Origin: Dermacentor variabilis
Taxonomy: Eukaryota > Arthropoda > Arachnida > Ixodida > Ixodidae
Direction: 5' to 3'
Assembly: GCF_050947875.1 (NCBI RefSeq)
Contig: NC_134576.1
Location: 52,762,255-52,826,254 of the forward strand
Length of the DNA: 64,000 nt
The number at the start of each line of letters is the position of its first letter. Position 1 is the stretch's first letter. This document shows positions 1 to 11,035 of this stretch, one piece after another. The position numbers were made by a program, and so were the translations under genes. The notes below the pieces were generated by a model. The model saw only the letters and a list, made by a program, of their open reading frames with translations. It was not told where the DNA came from and did no database searches.

Positions 1-3000
1 TCTGCTCTGTTGACGCTGCCAGTCAAGACAGCGGTAGGATTTCTCAGTGGCGCTACTTCTGGCAGGGCCCAAAGGTTACATATTGTCCTGGTTGTTGGCT
101 TGACAAATGCCACATTGCAACGACGGTGATGTGTAGCTTCCACCATGTCATCTATGGACTGGCATGGGCACGAGAATTTTATGTCGCCTTGCCTGTAGCA
201 TCAGCGGCAGTATACGACGGAGGGCTTGAATGGCTTAGAACGAAGCACGGAGTCGTACTAAAACAGACGTCCTATTGAAGAGTGCGGAACCTGTTAAATG
301 AGCAGGCACGTGTGTGCACGACCATGGTAATGAGCAGCAATCTCTTTATATGTATTGCGTAATAGTTGACAGCGCAGCTTCTGAGGTTCGCAATATACGC
401 TATCTCAGTCTGCAGTGTACGCCGCAGACGGCGTAGCGCCCGTAATCTTCGCCGAAGGCTAAATACGCCTCGACCGGAAGGACGGCGTCTTCCCGAGTGT
501 GTACCTTCCAAAGTGTCTTGAGGTTATCAAGTGATCGCGACGAATGCTCCCTTACTGGGACTGTTTATGTTTTTTTTTTGGTTTGTGCAGAGCAAAGCTT
601 TGAAGCCTTCATGTAGTGATGCAGGTGTCCTTAGCTGGCCGGATCACAGGATGGACAAAATGGACATGTAGAAGCTGGAGCACACTTCACAAATTCGTAC
701 GATAGTGTAGCGTTTCGACAGCTTCCGAAATGCGTTTGGAAGCCACTCTTCCGATGGCGAAGAAAAACAGTCGCTACGAAGGCAACATGGAACAAAAATA
801 AAAAGAAGCTCTCTCGGTGGCGAGCAGCTGCATCCAGAACTCGCCATTTAAGTATGGCATCCGGCACAATCCTTTCAACACGGAACGTGATGTTGCACCA
901 GGCACCATTTCACTTACTGCCGTTCTACGTAGCGCAGTGTCGTTTGGTATCTTGGCAGAGGTCAGATGCGGGATCCCTGGGCTGTGTTATGTGGTATAAA
1001 AATCGGACCTCACATCGTCAGAACCCTGGCAGGGCACTCGGCTCAGCGTCGCATGGGCGCACTCTCCGACGAGGCGGCCTGCTTCGGGAATGAGACGTGG
1101 TTTCGACCCCGGAGAACGTGACGTGGTGCGTCGTGCTTTAGTGGTGGCTGCAGCACTTGCCTGTTTGCAAGGCCTAGTCATTCAGCAGCACCGGTCGATA
1201 GAAGAGACGTTGAGCCGGTAGTACGCTAGGGTCTACGTGGCTTACCTTAGAAGCGGTAGCCAAGAGAACTTATACACCGCCTACAATAGTCCGAACAGTG
1301 TTATCAAACACAATTAACCACGTGATTCATGGTGCAAATGAGAGAAGTGACGACAAGTATTTCACGTGGCGCGCAGGCCATATGTGTGGCTGGACTCGCT
1401 GGGAAAGAGCGTACCGTGCCTGCGCGAGCCAAGCATGCACAGCAACGCCAACGGCGCAAGCTCATCTCGAGTGCTTATGTTCGATGGCAATAAAAAATAA
1501 CTGAACCTGTAATTAAATGGTTGACACATACAAAAAGTCGTGGAAGGCAGTGCTAGCGCTATGGGCGATAGTGTTACAGGCTGAGATTCTCTTTGTGCCA
1601 ACAGAAACGAATAGCGCTATTCTCCCGGTGATCAAAAATGCTAAATCATCAGGCACCTGTGCCTGAAAGACACAATGCGTACACATACATTCCGCCAGCG
1701 TTATTTGTATTCGTGAAATAGAACGCCTTACCGAGCCAACTGCTGATTGTTGTCCGCGTAATTTAAGGCCTCAAGGATATTTTTGTTTGCTGTTTGTAGA
1801 AAAGAGTCAATAGTTAGGATAACTGTTCTTCCACATTGAATGAAAAATGTCTGCGAATGGCGCTTGGTCTTGTACACGCTGCTCCCTGATGTCTGCAAAA
1901 CAGTGGCACTGCAGCAGAGTTTTACCGCCCATTCGCGGCTGCTGAATGGCTTACGCTATCCTCGATCCCTAGTTTGCCCGTACTTCTACAGGAGTTATCC
2001 GTACTTCTACAAAAGCGGGTAAGCAATGCTTACCAGCTTTGGTCATGTCGCCATGTCCGCGCGTCTGTGGAATGAATTTGATGCCTTTCACGTGCGACCA
2101 CACTTAACCAGCAGCAGAACGCCAAATACCTCACCGACTTGAATGTACCATTCGTGTAACACCAATTGGAACTGCTGCAACACCCCTTTTGTCGGCAATA
2201 TTCGTAGTAGCCTACCCAAGTGTTCTCTAACCTTTTCACTGAGAAACAAATATATTGACGTAAGACGCCATATGTATTGCTATTATTACTTTCGTCTAAT
2301 TTTTTTCCACATTTTGGGCAGAATCGCTGTATCCTGTGGTGGTGTTTACGTCATTTATGTCAAGAAGTAGTTGTAATGCACGTTATTACTTAGCTTGAGT
2401 GTGTTTAGGATCACTTCCTTTCTAGATGTATTTATGACCATGTAAGTGCCTACAAAGGGTGATTTGTAGCCTTCAATATTTTTTCCCACATTATCACATC
2501 CCTTGACTCAATATTTGCCGTAGAAATCGCGTAACGCACACCTTCTACTGCCCAGCCTTAATGATGGCTTTACTTACGCTGATGGGATGTTTTTGAATTT
2601 TTTCTCAGCGGTGTTACATTGTGAATGCACTAAAAATATTGTATGCATGCCATTCACTGTTCACATCGGTGGTAAATGCAGCCTGCTACCGAGAACACTG
2701 GCTCCAGAACTGGGCTGTGGACGTTTATAGGGCGTTCGGACATTTCCAATCAGGGTGTATAAATAGACTGTTTGAGATTGCGCATTAAGCTCTCAGCCAA
2801 ATACTCCTGGGTAAGAGGCACAGGAAGACAGAGTATGACTCTATTCTGCTGGGATAAGTAACTGCTCACTTCTAGTACACAAATACTAGTACACAATAGA
2901 GGTCTACGGCTTAGTCAAGCTGTCGATGTCGGCAGCTTTTTGTCGCTGGTCTCCAGCATCATCTGTGTATTTGATACAAATAAACCTATTCTTATCAATA

Positions 3001-4837
3001 TTATTATTATTAATGGAGTAGCGACGGCATGTAAGCCTAAAAAAAACAAATGCGGATAAAAGCCGGGTGCTTAAGCCGGTGGCGTCAAGTAAGCGTCGGA
3101 GGCTCCAGGAACCGGCGTCAGAGCTCGTCCTCATGCAGCACTCCTCTGTGCCCATGGCCGCATTCCGCCTGCAGAAAAGACGCCGCTCACAGTTCCCTCT
3201 CACTAGCGACCTGGGCGAGAGGAGTTGGGGGGTGGGGCGGTAATTCACGTGCCCCACCGTTGCAGAACAATGGAAGAATGCTTGAAGAGATTTATCAGCT
3301 TTGAGTTGGGATACCTCTGTAGCATCAACACTCTCTGCAACTTCGCAGCCCCTTGTAACGTCATGCTTGAAGCCTTGGAAAAGTAAAATGAGTAAAAAAT
3401 TTCCCCGAGTTGGAACCAAGAAAACTCCGGCTACGAAGGGGATCCTTTAACATTATTGCACAATCAAACTTTTTTTTATTACATGGAAAAGAAAAGCGAA
3501 AAATATCACTTTACCTTGGTTAACAAAATTCATGCTAGCACAGGTTAACAAAGTTCACAAGTTAACACACTCACTCAAACGTAAGATAGACGTATGCAAC
3601 CATCAGCATACCGTTCGGTGCTGGTTCCAGTGCAGCAGTCCCTTTTTGTACATACGTGGTGCCGTTTTTATGAAAGAATGGGCACTTTCAATCGAAGATC
3701 AGGCAATGAAAAGAAAAAGTCATGCTTAACGTTGGGCTCTAGCTCCTCGAATGGTGTTCTAATACGCCGAGGCCACAAGGTACGATGCTGCTGCTGCGCA
3801 GCAAGGATCGCCTTTTGGCAGATACCAGGCGGGTCACATTATATGACAGATACAGGCATGTTTTGCTTGGTGTTAAAACATCTTTGCGGAAAAAGATGTG
3901 TTGGCACTGTATCATAGCTTAACTTTGCATAAGAGGCTCAGGGGCACTGGCTATGCCTGAATGGGATAAAACTTGCCGTTGTAGGAAAATAAATGAATAA
4001 AAATAAAGAAAAAGTTAGATCTCATGTTAAGCCGACTTCCTTCACGCCAAAATCAAATAGGTTTATGATGCCATCGTTGAGGCATAGCCTAAATTTATAT
4101 TATTTCTGCCTTATTGCAGGAATTTTGCGATATATGTTACAATTTAAACCGTCTGCAATGTTGACGTTTAACAATGCGCCGCCCACACCTGATCAATACC
4201 ACAATGCGAATCAGGAGATTGCACAGTGTCCGACGTCTACTGTGCGATGTCATAAAGACAAAGGTGGTACTCGAGCTACAAGGCTGTTCGAGTAAAGAAC
4301 GGTGATAGCATGTGCGCGTACAGAGGAGTTTCACATTGGAAGCAATGTACATGTGGGGAAACCGCTCAGAATTAAAAGATTTATTTTGTATTCTTCAACA
4401 AAGTATCAGACGCAAAAACATGCAAGCAGGTGTGCTGTTCAAAACTGCACAGTAGGGTGATCGCATGAAGAGAGACCCCTCATCCTGTGGAAGGGACCAG
4501 CAGGCTGGTCACGATCTGAGTGGGTATTTGTAGAAGGGAGGGCCACACTCAATGAGAATATGGTGGGAAACTCGTTCGGGGGTTGCCTCTTTCATTTTCT
4601 GGTTTCCTAGCTGCAGGCTTGGTTCTGGCAGAAAAACTGCCCAATGTGATATGTTTTTTCTCGTGCTGCACAATGCTGTCAATATGAGAGATCATCTTGT
4701 TCAATAGTGTTCATTAGAGTTAAGTGGTGGTTATGTTCCTCAAAGAAATCCTGACAGCTGTTTCATTCTTTTCTTATCAGATCTAATGAAACCGCTGCTA
4801 GCCTCGCTATTATAATTTTTCTCCGCGTGAAGAGGAT
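1..4837. other. Unannotated stretch, no recognisable gene or repeat
   Basis: Only short ORFs occur here, the longest 171 codons on the minus strand at 2904-3419, and none shows a domain or motif I recognise. There is a small duplicated motif (ctagtacacaa) near 2872-2895. No SINE head, LTR end or RT motif was seen. It is probably intergenic DNA or very old repeats. Confidence 0.5.
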
Positions 4838-4848
4838 CTTAAACGGTT
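4838..4848. repeat. Target-site duplication, 3' side of I-group LINE
   Basis: The 11 bases cttaaacggtt here recur exactly at 10248-10258, on the other side of the LINE. The last three bases could also belong to the gagtt tail repeat, so the boundary may be off by up to 3 nt. A matched pair bracketing the element is what target-primed reverse transcription leaves. Confidence 0.85.
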
Positions 4849-4873
4849 GAGTTGAGTTGAGTTGAGTTGAGTT
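4849..4873 (-). repeat. Tandem 5-bp tail of the LINE (CTCAA-type repeat)
   Basis: Five units of gagtt on the plus strand, i.e. an aactc/ctcaa repeat at the 3' end of the minus-strand element. Many I-clade LINEs end in short tandem repeats rather than poly(A). The unit directly abuts the target-site duplication. Confidence 0.85.
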
Positions 4874-5040
4874 ATTGTAGCCTACTGGTGGGATTAGCCT
4901 TGCAGTTGCTGCCGGCAATTGCTCCACCGTAGCGACACTTAAAAAAAATAAATCACATAATCAGACACAGACCTCCCAATTACAAATGTTCACTCCTCAG
5001 TTCACCATGTGGAAGCCAAATCCGTGTCCTGTAGGTAATT

Positions 5041-7920
5041 TCACAGAAGGCGAGAGACCTCCTTCCTACACAATCGGTTCCCGCGCGGGAAAACAATGTC
5101 CTGAAGAGAGCTGTGAGGAAGTCCTGTGTTCTTGAGGGACCCGAATAGCACCCTCCTTTCCGCGGTATACACAATACAGCACATTAGGTAATGTTCTATG
5201 TCACCGCACACACCACACGTTGAACATAATGGTGATAACGCCAGGCCAGTCTTATACTTCCACGCAGGGGTACGAGCAGAGCCCGTGCGAATGCGGAGCA
5301 GTAAGGTTGCTTGGTTTCTTTTGAGACCCTTGATCACACATGGCTTGTGAGGTGAGCTCCACAAAGAACTGAAGTGGCACGACGCCGCTTCTCTGAAGAG
5401 TCTCTTGTATTCTTGAGGCACTTTTCTCAAAGGATTCCCAGACAGCGCTCTATGGGCGAGGCTGTCCGTCATCTCGTTGCCTATGATACCTATGTGTGAT
5501 GGCACCCACTGGAATCGTATGGAGAAGCCTTTGACACGGAGATTTTGCACCGAACGTAGGGAGCTTAGAGATAAGGCATCAGTAGGGAACCCGTGCTCTA
5601 ACCTTTGAAGGCCGGATTTCGAATCTGTAAGAATGACAACAGGTTGAGGCGTACAAAACCATAGTTTTTTGAGAGCTGCCGCAATGGCAACGCTTTCTGC
5701 CGTTGTGGAGGACACGACTGCAGTGAAGCGAACGGACCAATCATACTTCAAAGAGGGAATGTGAAAAGCAGCTGCACTAGATCCTCTGACCTTGTCCACA
5801 GAGCCATCAGTAAAAATTTGAAGATGACGTGCATATTCAGTTTCAAGATGTTCCAGTACGAGCGAACGCGTTGCCGCCAAAGGAGACCTCCACTTAGCAC
5901 GAACGTGAGGAACTGCCAACGAACAATCGAGGCTCGCAAAAGACCAAGGTGGTTTCAACCTCTTAGTTCGACCTCTAGCATCAAGACCCAGGTAACCAAG
6001 AGTATTAAGGGCCAAGTACGCTCGGGACTCGGATCTCTTTCGAAAGCGCTGTAGAAGGGCTCGGCCGGCTGCCGTCTGTTTGAGGCGGCCAATTTGCATC
6101 AATAACCTTTGTGAAGCGACTAAGGTAAGAGGTCTCGATAGAGATTCATAAAGTACTGCATTGTTAGGAGCAGTCTGCGGAACGCCAAGAGCCCTTCTTT
6201 GGCCCTTTCTGTGCAGAACCTCAGGTCGTTCGAGCTGTGATATCGATGGGGAAATTAAAGGGAGCTGATACATTATTCGACTCGTCACAAGTGCATCGTG
6301 CAACCTGATCATTGAAGAAGGGTGATTTCCCCATTGGTCACTTGCAACTCTACGGATCACATTGAGACGCGAAGATATCGATGTCACAACCGAGTCCACA
6401 GCTCGTCGCCACTGTAGGCGGTAGTCAACAATGACGCCCAAAAAGCGCTTGTGCTTCAATTGTCGAAGACAAGATTGATTAAGGTCTATCTTCAGCCGCG
6501 CATGCCTTCTTCCTCTACCTGGAAAGATGATGAAGCCAGATTTTTCTACCGAGAGAGTCAACCCAACACCTTGAAGGTAATTTTGAACTGAAAGTAATGC
6601 CTGTCGAGCTATCAGAGCTAAACGCTTGTGTTGATATCCGGTTAACCAAAGACAAATGTCGTCCGCGTATATCGACATATGGACATGCCTGCAATGCTTT
6701 TGCACTTCAGCGGGAAGACCAGCCATTGCAACGTTAAAGGGCGTTGGGGAAAGAACACTGCCCTGAGGTACACCTCGCGATACCGCCCTTTCGGTGCTTG
6801 TGGTACTTCCTAATCGCACTTGAATTTTCCGATGACTGATAAATGAGTGAATGAATCGCCGAAGATAGCCCTGTGCGCACATGGCCTGCAAACTATTTAG
6901 TATTGAGCTCTGGAGGACGTTATCATAAGCCCTTGATACGTCTAGGAAAATAACTAGTGTTGAAAGGGCGAAAGCTCTATGATGTTCAATATGGCTTATC
7001 AAGTCCAAGACGCTATCTTGCGCGCTTAAACCTGTTCGGAATCCAGTCATGCATGTTGGCAGAGCCCGTCTATCTTCGAGCCACCAAGATAAACGCTTAC
7101 TTGCCAGCTTCTCCATGAGCTTAGCCACGCACGACGCCAGTGATACAGGACGATACGAGGCCAAGTCTGTCATTTCTTTGCCGGGCTTCAGCACTGGGAC
7201 AACGTGAGCCACCTTCCATGAAGGAGGAACGTCGCCTGTCTACCACACTCGATTAAGATAGCTTAGGAGCATCTTCCGGTGTTCCAGAGGTAGGTTCTGC
7301 ATCATCTGGTTGGTGATGCTGTCAGGACCTGGTGCGCATTGACGCCGCAGGCTGCTGAGTGCTGTCTGTAGCTCTCGAAGTGTAAACGGGGCGTCCATCA
7401 CAGACGTAGATGTTGCACGCAGAGCGCAGGGATGAATTCCTGAACTTACACTTAGAAATGCATCTGCAAATTCCTCTGCCAAGCACATGAGAGGTTTCTG
7501 CTTGCGCAGTGCAAGTGCTTCGAAAGGTTTACTAGGACGGGAATCTCCAGCAAGACTGCAAATGACTCGCCAAATTCTGGTCATCGGGGAGAAAACCGTC
7601 AAGCGAGCGCAGAAGGACGCCCACTGCGACCTACAGAGCTTGTTCGTATGGCGTCGAATGGCAGAGTTAAGCCTATTGAAGGTCGTCTTCAAGGATCTCT
7701 CGTCCTTCTTCCGCATCGGTTGTCGCTCCGCCCTTCTGCGCGCTGCACAAAGGTTCCTGAGTTTTAAATCCGCAGTCGGAAAATGATTAGGCAACTTGAT
7801 TGCTGTGGTAGCAGCCATCTTACCAGAAATCATTTTGTCTATGACATCACCAGAAACACATGCAAGTTGCTCCCTGTATTTGTCCCAATTAACGACATGG
7901 CTAATTTTAGAGCCGCGCAT
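5041..7920 (-). pseudogene. LINE ORF2 C-terminal part: reverse transcriptase, RNase H, Cys-rich end (one stop)
   Basis: Same frame as the endonuclease part. An APGPDSI block precedes one TAG stop at 7240-7242. After it come PVLKPGK, YRPVSLAS, FLDVSRAYD (catalytic Asp), GVPQGSVLSP and IYADDICLW (the YADD box). A full RNase H follows with its acidic set: IFTDGS, ES, LTDSKSG and HIGIIGNEMTD. The C-terminus has a CSTCGVCGDIEHYLMCC knuckle-like motif. All catalytic residues I can identify are present; the stops alone disable it. RNase H after the RT separates this element from the CR1, RTE and L1 types elsewhere in the window. Confidence 0.9.
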
Positions 7921-8565
7921 ATGGAAGTCGGCAGTAAAAACTAAAATTGGATAGTGATCACTTCCCGTGCGGTCAGGAGCAGTTCACCACTTCACGCGGA
8001 CGTCAGATGAATGCAAGGTTAGGTCTATCGATGTGGCTGAGGCTGGAGGCCGGAAGAAAGTCGGACTTCCGTCATTGGTCACGCACAGGTCCAAACTGTC
8101 GATAACTTCTACAAGTTTGCGTCCGCGGTAATCTGTGTTCCTGTCACCCCAGACAGAGTGATGGGCGTTGAAGTCCCCGCAGATAATTCGGGGCGCTGGG
8201 CAACGGTCACAAAGGTGCTAGCGAAACAAGTCCATTGCTACCTTCTTCCGCGGAGACACTTGTACGGAGGCAACAGAAAGAGTTCGGAAGCCAAGCCGTA
8301 TCCTCGCAGCTGCTACCTCAATACTATCGGTGCAAAGATCGGTGACGTTCAAAGCCACATGAGGAATCTCTCTTCGTATGTAAAGGGCGGCATTTCCCGC
8401 GGGAAATGACTTTATGCTGCAATTCTTATGGGCGACATATCCAGTCAACGATCTCCCGCTTGGTAGGCCAGCCTCCGAGAGGGCTAATACTGGAACACAC
8501 GTATCTTTCAGAAATAACTTAAGTTCTGCTAATCGACTTATATTCCCAGTGCAGTTGTATTGCAT
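7921..8565 (-). pseudogene. LINE ORF2 N-terminal part: AP-type endonuclease (two stops)
   Basis: Starts at ATG 8565-8563 (MQYNCTGNISRLAELK, the usual QWN..G opening of I/Jockey endonucleases). Conserved blocks follow in one frame: LSEAGLP in the position of the catalytic Glu block, IICGDFNAHHSVWG, TSIDLTL, and GSDHYPI. These nick the target DNA for first-strand priming. Two in-frame stops interrupt it, TAG at 8218-8220 and TGA at 7984-7986, with no frameshift between the pieces. It continues without a break into the RT part. Confidence 0.85.
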
Positions 8566-8622
8566 AATAAACGGCACTTTTCGGTGATTTTTGTTGCACG
8601 AGGTTGAAGAAGACTAGCCATA

Positions 8623-10029
8623 TTATAAGGTAAAGGTCGCTGCGAAGGTGGTAATCATGGGCTCAAAGGAAACAACGAGCTGAAGAAAGTTCTTCAGTGT
8701 TCCAGTCTGCATCGCTTGAACATATGAATGCAGGACTTCAGGCAAAACTCGCAGAAGGTCGGACAGGTCCTGATTTTTGAGCTCCTTATTTTGCTGTACA
8801 CACTGCCTCACAACTTCAACAAAGGTTGCGGACTGGGACCCACTCTTGGCCACTGCAGCTGGTTTCTTCATCTCTTTTGAGGCGAGGGAATGTCCTCCAT
8901 GTTGACGAGTCTGGCTGTGAAACTTGTCTGGCTGTCTGGCTGTCGAGTCTTGTCGCTGAGAAACTTGGACACTTTTTGCTGCAGCAGATCGAACGACCGA
9001 CTCACCCACAGAGGACTTTGCCATCTTGCTAGGCTCAGGTCGCTCACTGACGTTGCTGGTTACCACGCTACGAACTTCCGACTCTAACGCAGGGAACTCA
9101 ACTTCCGAATCTAACGCCGGGAACTCGTCACTTCCAGTTATCCGCTTCTCAGTAGGTTGTGGTTTGGGACCACTAATGAAGGACACTCGGCGGTGTAAGG
9201 CGCTTACACGGAAGGGGCAGCCACCGAAACACGCTGGATGGTCACCACCACAATTAGCGCAAGCAAAATCTGCCTTGCAGGCTTTGTAATCGTGGGCGCC
9301 ACCGCATCGTTTGCAACGTTGATCTTTGATGCAGACTTTAGCTACATGCCCAAAGCGTTGGCACCTAAAGCATCGGGGAGGAGGTTCAACGAATTCTTTG
9401 ACTGCATGCTTGGTAAAACCGAGGTCAATTTTTTCGGGGCGCTCGGTGTTAGGAGCAAACGTTATCACAACAGAGTTAGTAGGTTTCGCTACCCATTCTT
9501 TTTCTTGAGTCTCCACCCGGCGCACGAGACGTTTCACGTGCAGAACACCTTGCGGTTTCAAGTAGTCAAGAAGGTCGCTTTCCGAATACCACACTGGTAC
9601 TCCCCTAATAACACATGTGTTAGTCATGTAGGAGTGGGGCAGCCGGGCTTTAACTCTTATGTCACCAATCTGAGAGCACCGGAGAAGAATGTCCACTTGC
9701 TCTTCCGTTGTGATATCTAAATAAAGAGCGCCTTGCGATGTGAAGCGGCTGCGAGTCGGGGCAGATCCCAGCAGTACTTTAATGGCTTCGAAGAGCCTGA
9801 TAGGGTTCCGCTCTCTCAAATCAACACCTTTCTCTGTTGGCACTGGGATTCCGACCGTTCTTTGCTTCCGATGACTCACCACCTTGAAGCCGTCGCTGTC
9901 CACTTCCGCCATATCAGCCACTTCCTCGTCAGGGTCGATGATAGTTGTGTCGCCCCCACTGATCGATGATGACACACTGGACTGCTTATCGTCCCTGATG
10001 TCTGGCAGCTCCACACCTTGCAAGGCCAT
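8623..10029 (-). CDS. LINE ORF1, gag-like nucleic-acid-binding protein with zinc knuckles
   Basis: Intact ORF of 468 codons if started at the ATG at 10029-10027, which sits in a strong context (GCGACCATGG). The open frame runs further upstream to about 10224 but without an earlier ATG. The middle carries a knuckle array: CFRCQRFGHVAKVC, then CKRCGGAHDYKAC, then a CANCGGDHPACFGGC segment. Such ORF1 proteins bind the element RNA and assemble the RNP. Before the knuckles lies an RRM-like stretch typical of I/Jockey ORF1. The C-terminus is Ser/Lys rich. It ends 57 bp before the ORF2 ATG. No inactivating change was seen, unlike ORF2. Confidence 0.85.
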   Translation of the reverse strand: MALQGVELPDIRDDKQSSVSSSISGGDTTIIDPDEEVADMAEVDSDGFKVVSHRKQRTVGIPVPTEKGVDLRERNPIRLFEAIKVLLGSAPTRSRFTSQGALYLDITTEEQVDILLRCSQIGDIRVKARLPHSYMTNTCVIRGVPVWYSESDLLDYLKPQGVLHVKRLVRRVETQEKEWVAKPTNSVVITFAPNTERPEKIDLGFTKHAVKEFVEPPPRCFRCQRFGHVAKVCIKDQRCKRCGGAHDYKACKADFACANCGGDHPACFGGCPFRVSALHRRVSFISGPKPQPTEKRITGSDEFPALDSEVEFPALESEVRSVVTSNVSERPEPSKMAKSSVGESVVRSAAAKSVQVSQRQDSTARQPDKFHSQTRQHGGHSLASKEMKKPAAVAKSGSQSATFVEVVRQCVQQNKELKNQDLSDLLRVLPEVLHSYVQAMQTGTLKNFLQLVVSFEPMITTFAATFTL

Positions 10030-10247
10030 GGTCGCCTCCGCCACGCTGGCTTTCTTCGGATGGCGCTGTCCCTTTAAAGATGCCGGCGCCGGAGCAGCCG
10101 TACTCTTCCCATAGGGACAGTACCGCCTTAAAGATGCGGCCGTCTTCCAAGGATATAAATAACTCACTTGATGAATAGCAAAACCTATGCAAAAATTACA
10201 GAGCTGAGGTGACAAAAGATCCAACAGCGTCGTCTTCCTCTTCCTCC

Positions 10248-10258
10248 CTTAAACGGTT
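10248..10258. repeat. Target-site duplication, 5' side of I-group LINE
   Basis: Exact copy of the 11-mer at 4838-4848. Its inner edge marks the probable 5' end of the LINE, leaving about 218 bp of 5' UTR before the ORF1 ATG. Confidence 0.85.
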
Positions 10259-10424
10259 CTCTGTTGCTATAACTACGGCGTTAGGCATGTTCTGTTGTCA
10301 CCGCCTCTCAGTGGTCCTCATAAATGTGCTGAGTGTCTCCATAATTGACGTCCTTATCCACATTTTTGCCCATTGATATTATCTCCCGACGTGCCTCTGC
10401 ATCATATCCTTGAACTTCACGTGC

Positions 10425-10676
10425 AGTGACGTATTCTGACGTAATAGTTCTGCGGAAACCCGCAAGGCGGAGAGAAGTATTCAATAAAGGGAAAATGAGA
10501 CATCCACCCAAACGTAGCTAAGTGCTACAAAGGAAACCCATACGGCTTCCTCGAAAGAAAACCGTCGCAGTTGAAGAAAAATTTGTTCTAGTCAGGGACT
10601 CGAACCCGGGACCGCCGCCTTTCCGGTGCAGCCGCTCTACCTTCTGAGCTAACCAGGCGGCTAGCAGATGGCACTT
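10425..10676 (-). mobile_element. tRNA-derived SINE, minus-strand copy
   Basis: On the minus strand a tRNA-like head (TGGTTAGCTCAGAAGGTAG as box A, GGTTCGAGTCCC as box B; about 10597-10663) is followed by a T-rich linker and a tail ending CCGCAGAACTATTACGTC. The same head and tail recur at 10820-11035 and the tail alone at 10692-10790. The internal pol III promoter is of tRNA origin, but the copy has a long non-tRNA tail and is not a functional tRNA gene. It resembles the tRNA-derived SINEs reported from ixodid ticks; the family name is not certain from sequence alone. Confidence 0.8.
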
Positions 10677-10691
10677 AGCAGATGACAGTAG

Positions 10692-10790
10692 CACTTAGCT
10701 ACGTTTGGGTGGGTGTCTCATTTTCCCTTTATTAATTACTTCACTCCGCCTTGCGGGTTTCCGCAGAACTATTATGTCAAACTCTTGCAT
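10692..10790 (+). mobile_element. 5'-truncated SINE copy (tail only), plus strand
   Basis: Matches the tail of the SINE at 10425-10676 in inverted orientation (cacttagctacgtttgggtg through ccgcagaactattatgtc) and lacks the tRNA head. With the minus-strand copy it forms an imperfect inverted repeat around 10690. This explains the near-identical short ORFs on opposite strands on either side. Confidence 0.75.
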
Positions 10791-10819
10791 TTGCTTCGAG
10801 CTGTTGATAAATTTGACTT

Positions 10820-11035
10820 CTCCCTGCCATCTGCTAGCCGACTGGTTAGCTCAGATGGTAAAGCGGCCGCCCCGGAAAAGCGGTGGTCCCGGGCTCGAGT
10901 CCCGGAGCAGGAAGAATTTTTCTTCAACTGCGAGTCTTTTCTTTCGAGCAACCAGTACGGGCTTCTTTTGTAGCACTTGGCTACGTTTGGGCGGATGCCT
11001 CATTTTCTCTTTATTAGTGGCGTATTGTGGCCATA
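10820..11035 (+). mobile_element. tRNA-derived SINE, plus-strand copy
   Basis: Head at about 10836-10910: GACTGGTTAGCTCAGATGG (box A) and GGGCTCGAGTCCC (box B). The linker ttcttcaactgcgag and a tail through tttattagtgg follow. Same family as 10425-10676 but opposite orientation. The tail ends before the pyrimidine/CGC motif seen in the other copies, so it is 3'-shortened or diverged. Confidence 0.8.

Larger units (their letters stand above)
4849..10247 (-). mobile_element. I-group non-LTR retrotransposon (LINE), nearly full length
   Basis: On the minus strand the order is 5' UTR, ORF1 (gag-like), ORF2 (endonuclease, RT, RNase H), 3' UTR and a tandem tail. An RNase H domain after the RT together with a multi-knuckle ORF1 fits the I superfamily. 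A perfect 11-bp TSD flanks it. ORF2 stays in one frame for about 3.5 kb with only three in-frame stops and no frameshift found. It is therefore a complete insertion damaged by a few point changes, younger than most other LINEs in this window. Confidence 0.9.

Noticed and set aside
2904..3419. 171-codon minus-strand ORF
   Set aside because: No recognisable domain; Arg/Ser-rich in a way expected from chance frames, and no promoter or neighbouring gene context.
9238..9720. 160-codon plus-strand ORF
   Set aside because: Antisense shadow of the LINE ORF1 zinc-knuckle region.
10597..10910. Two apparent tRNA genes
   Set aside because: Both have tRNA-type A and B boxes but continue into a shared non-tRNA tail repeated three times nearby, so they are SINE heads.
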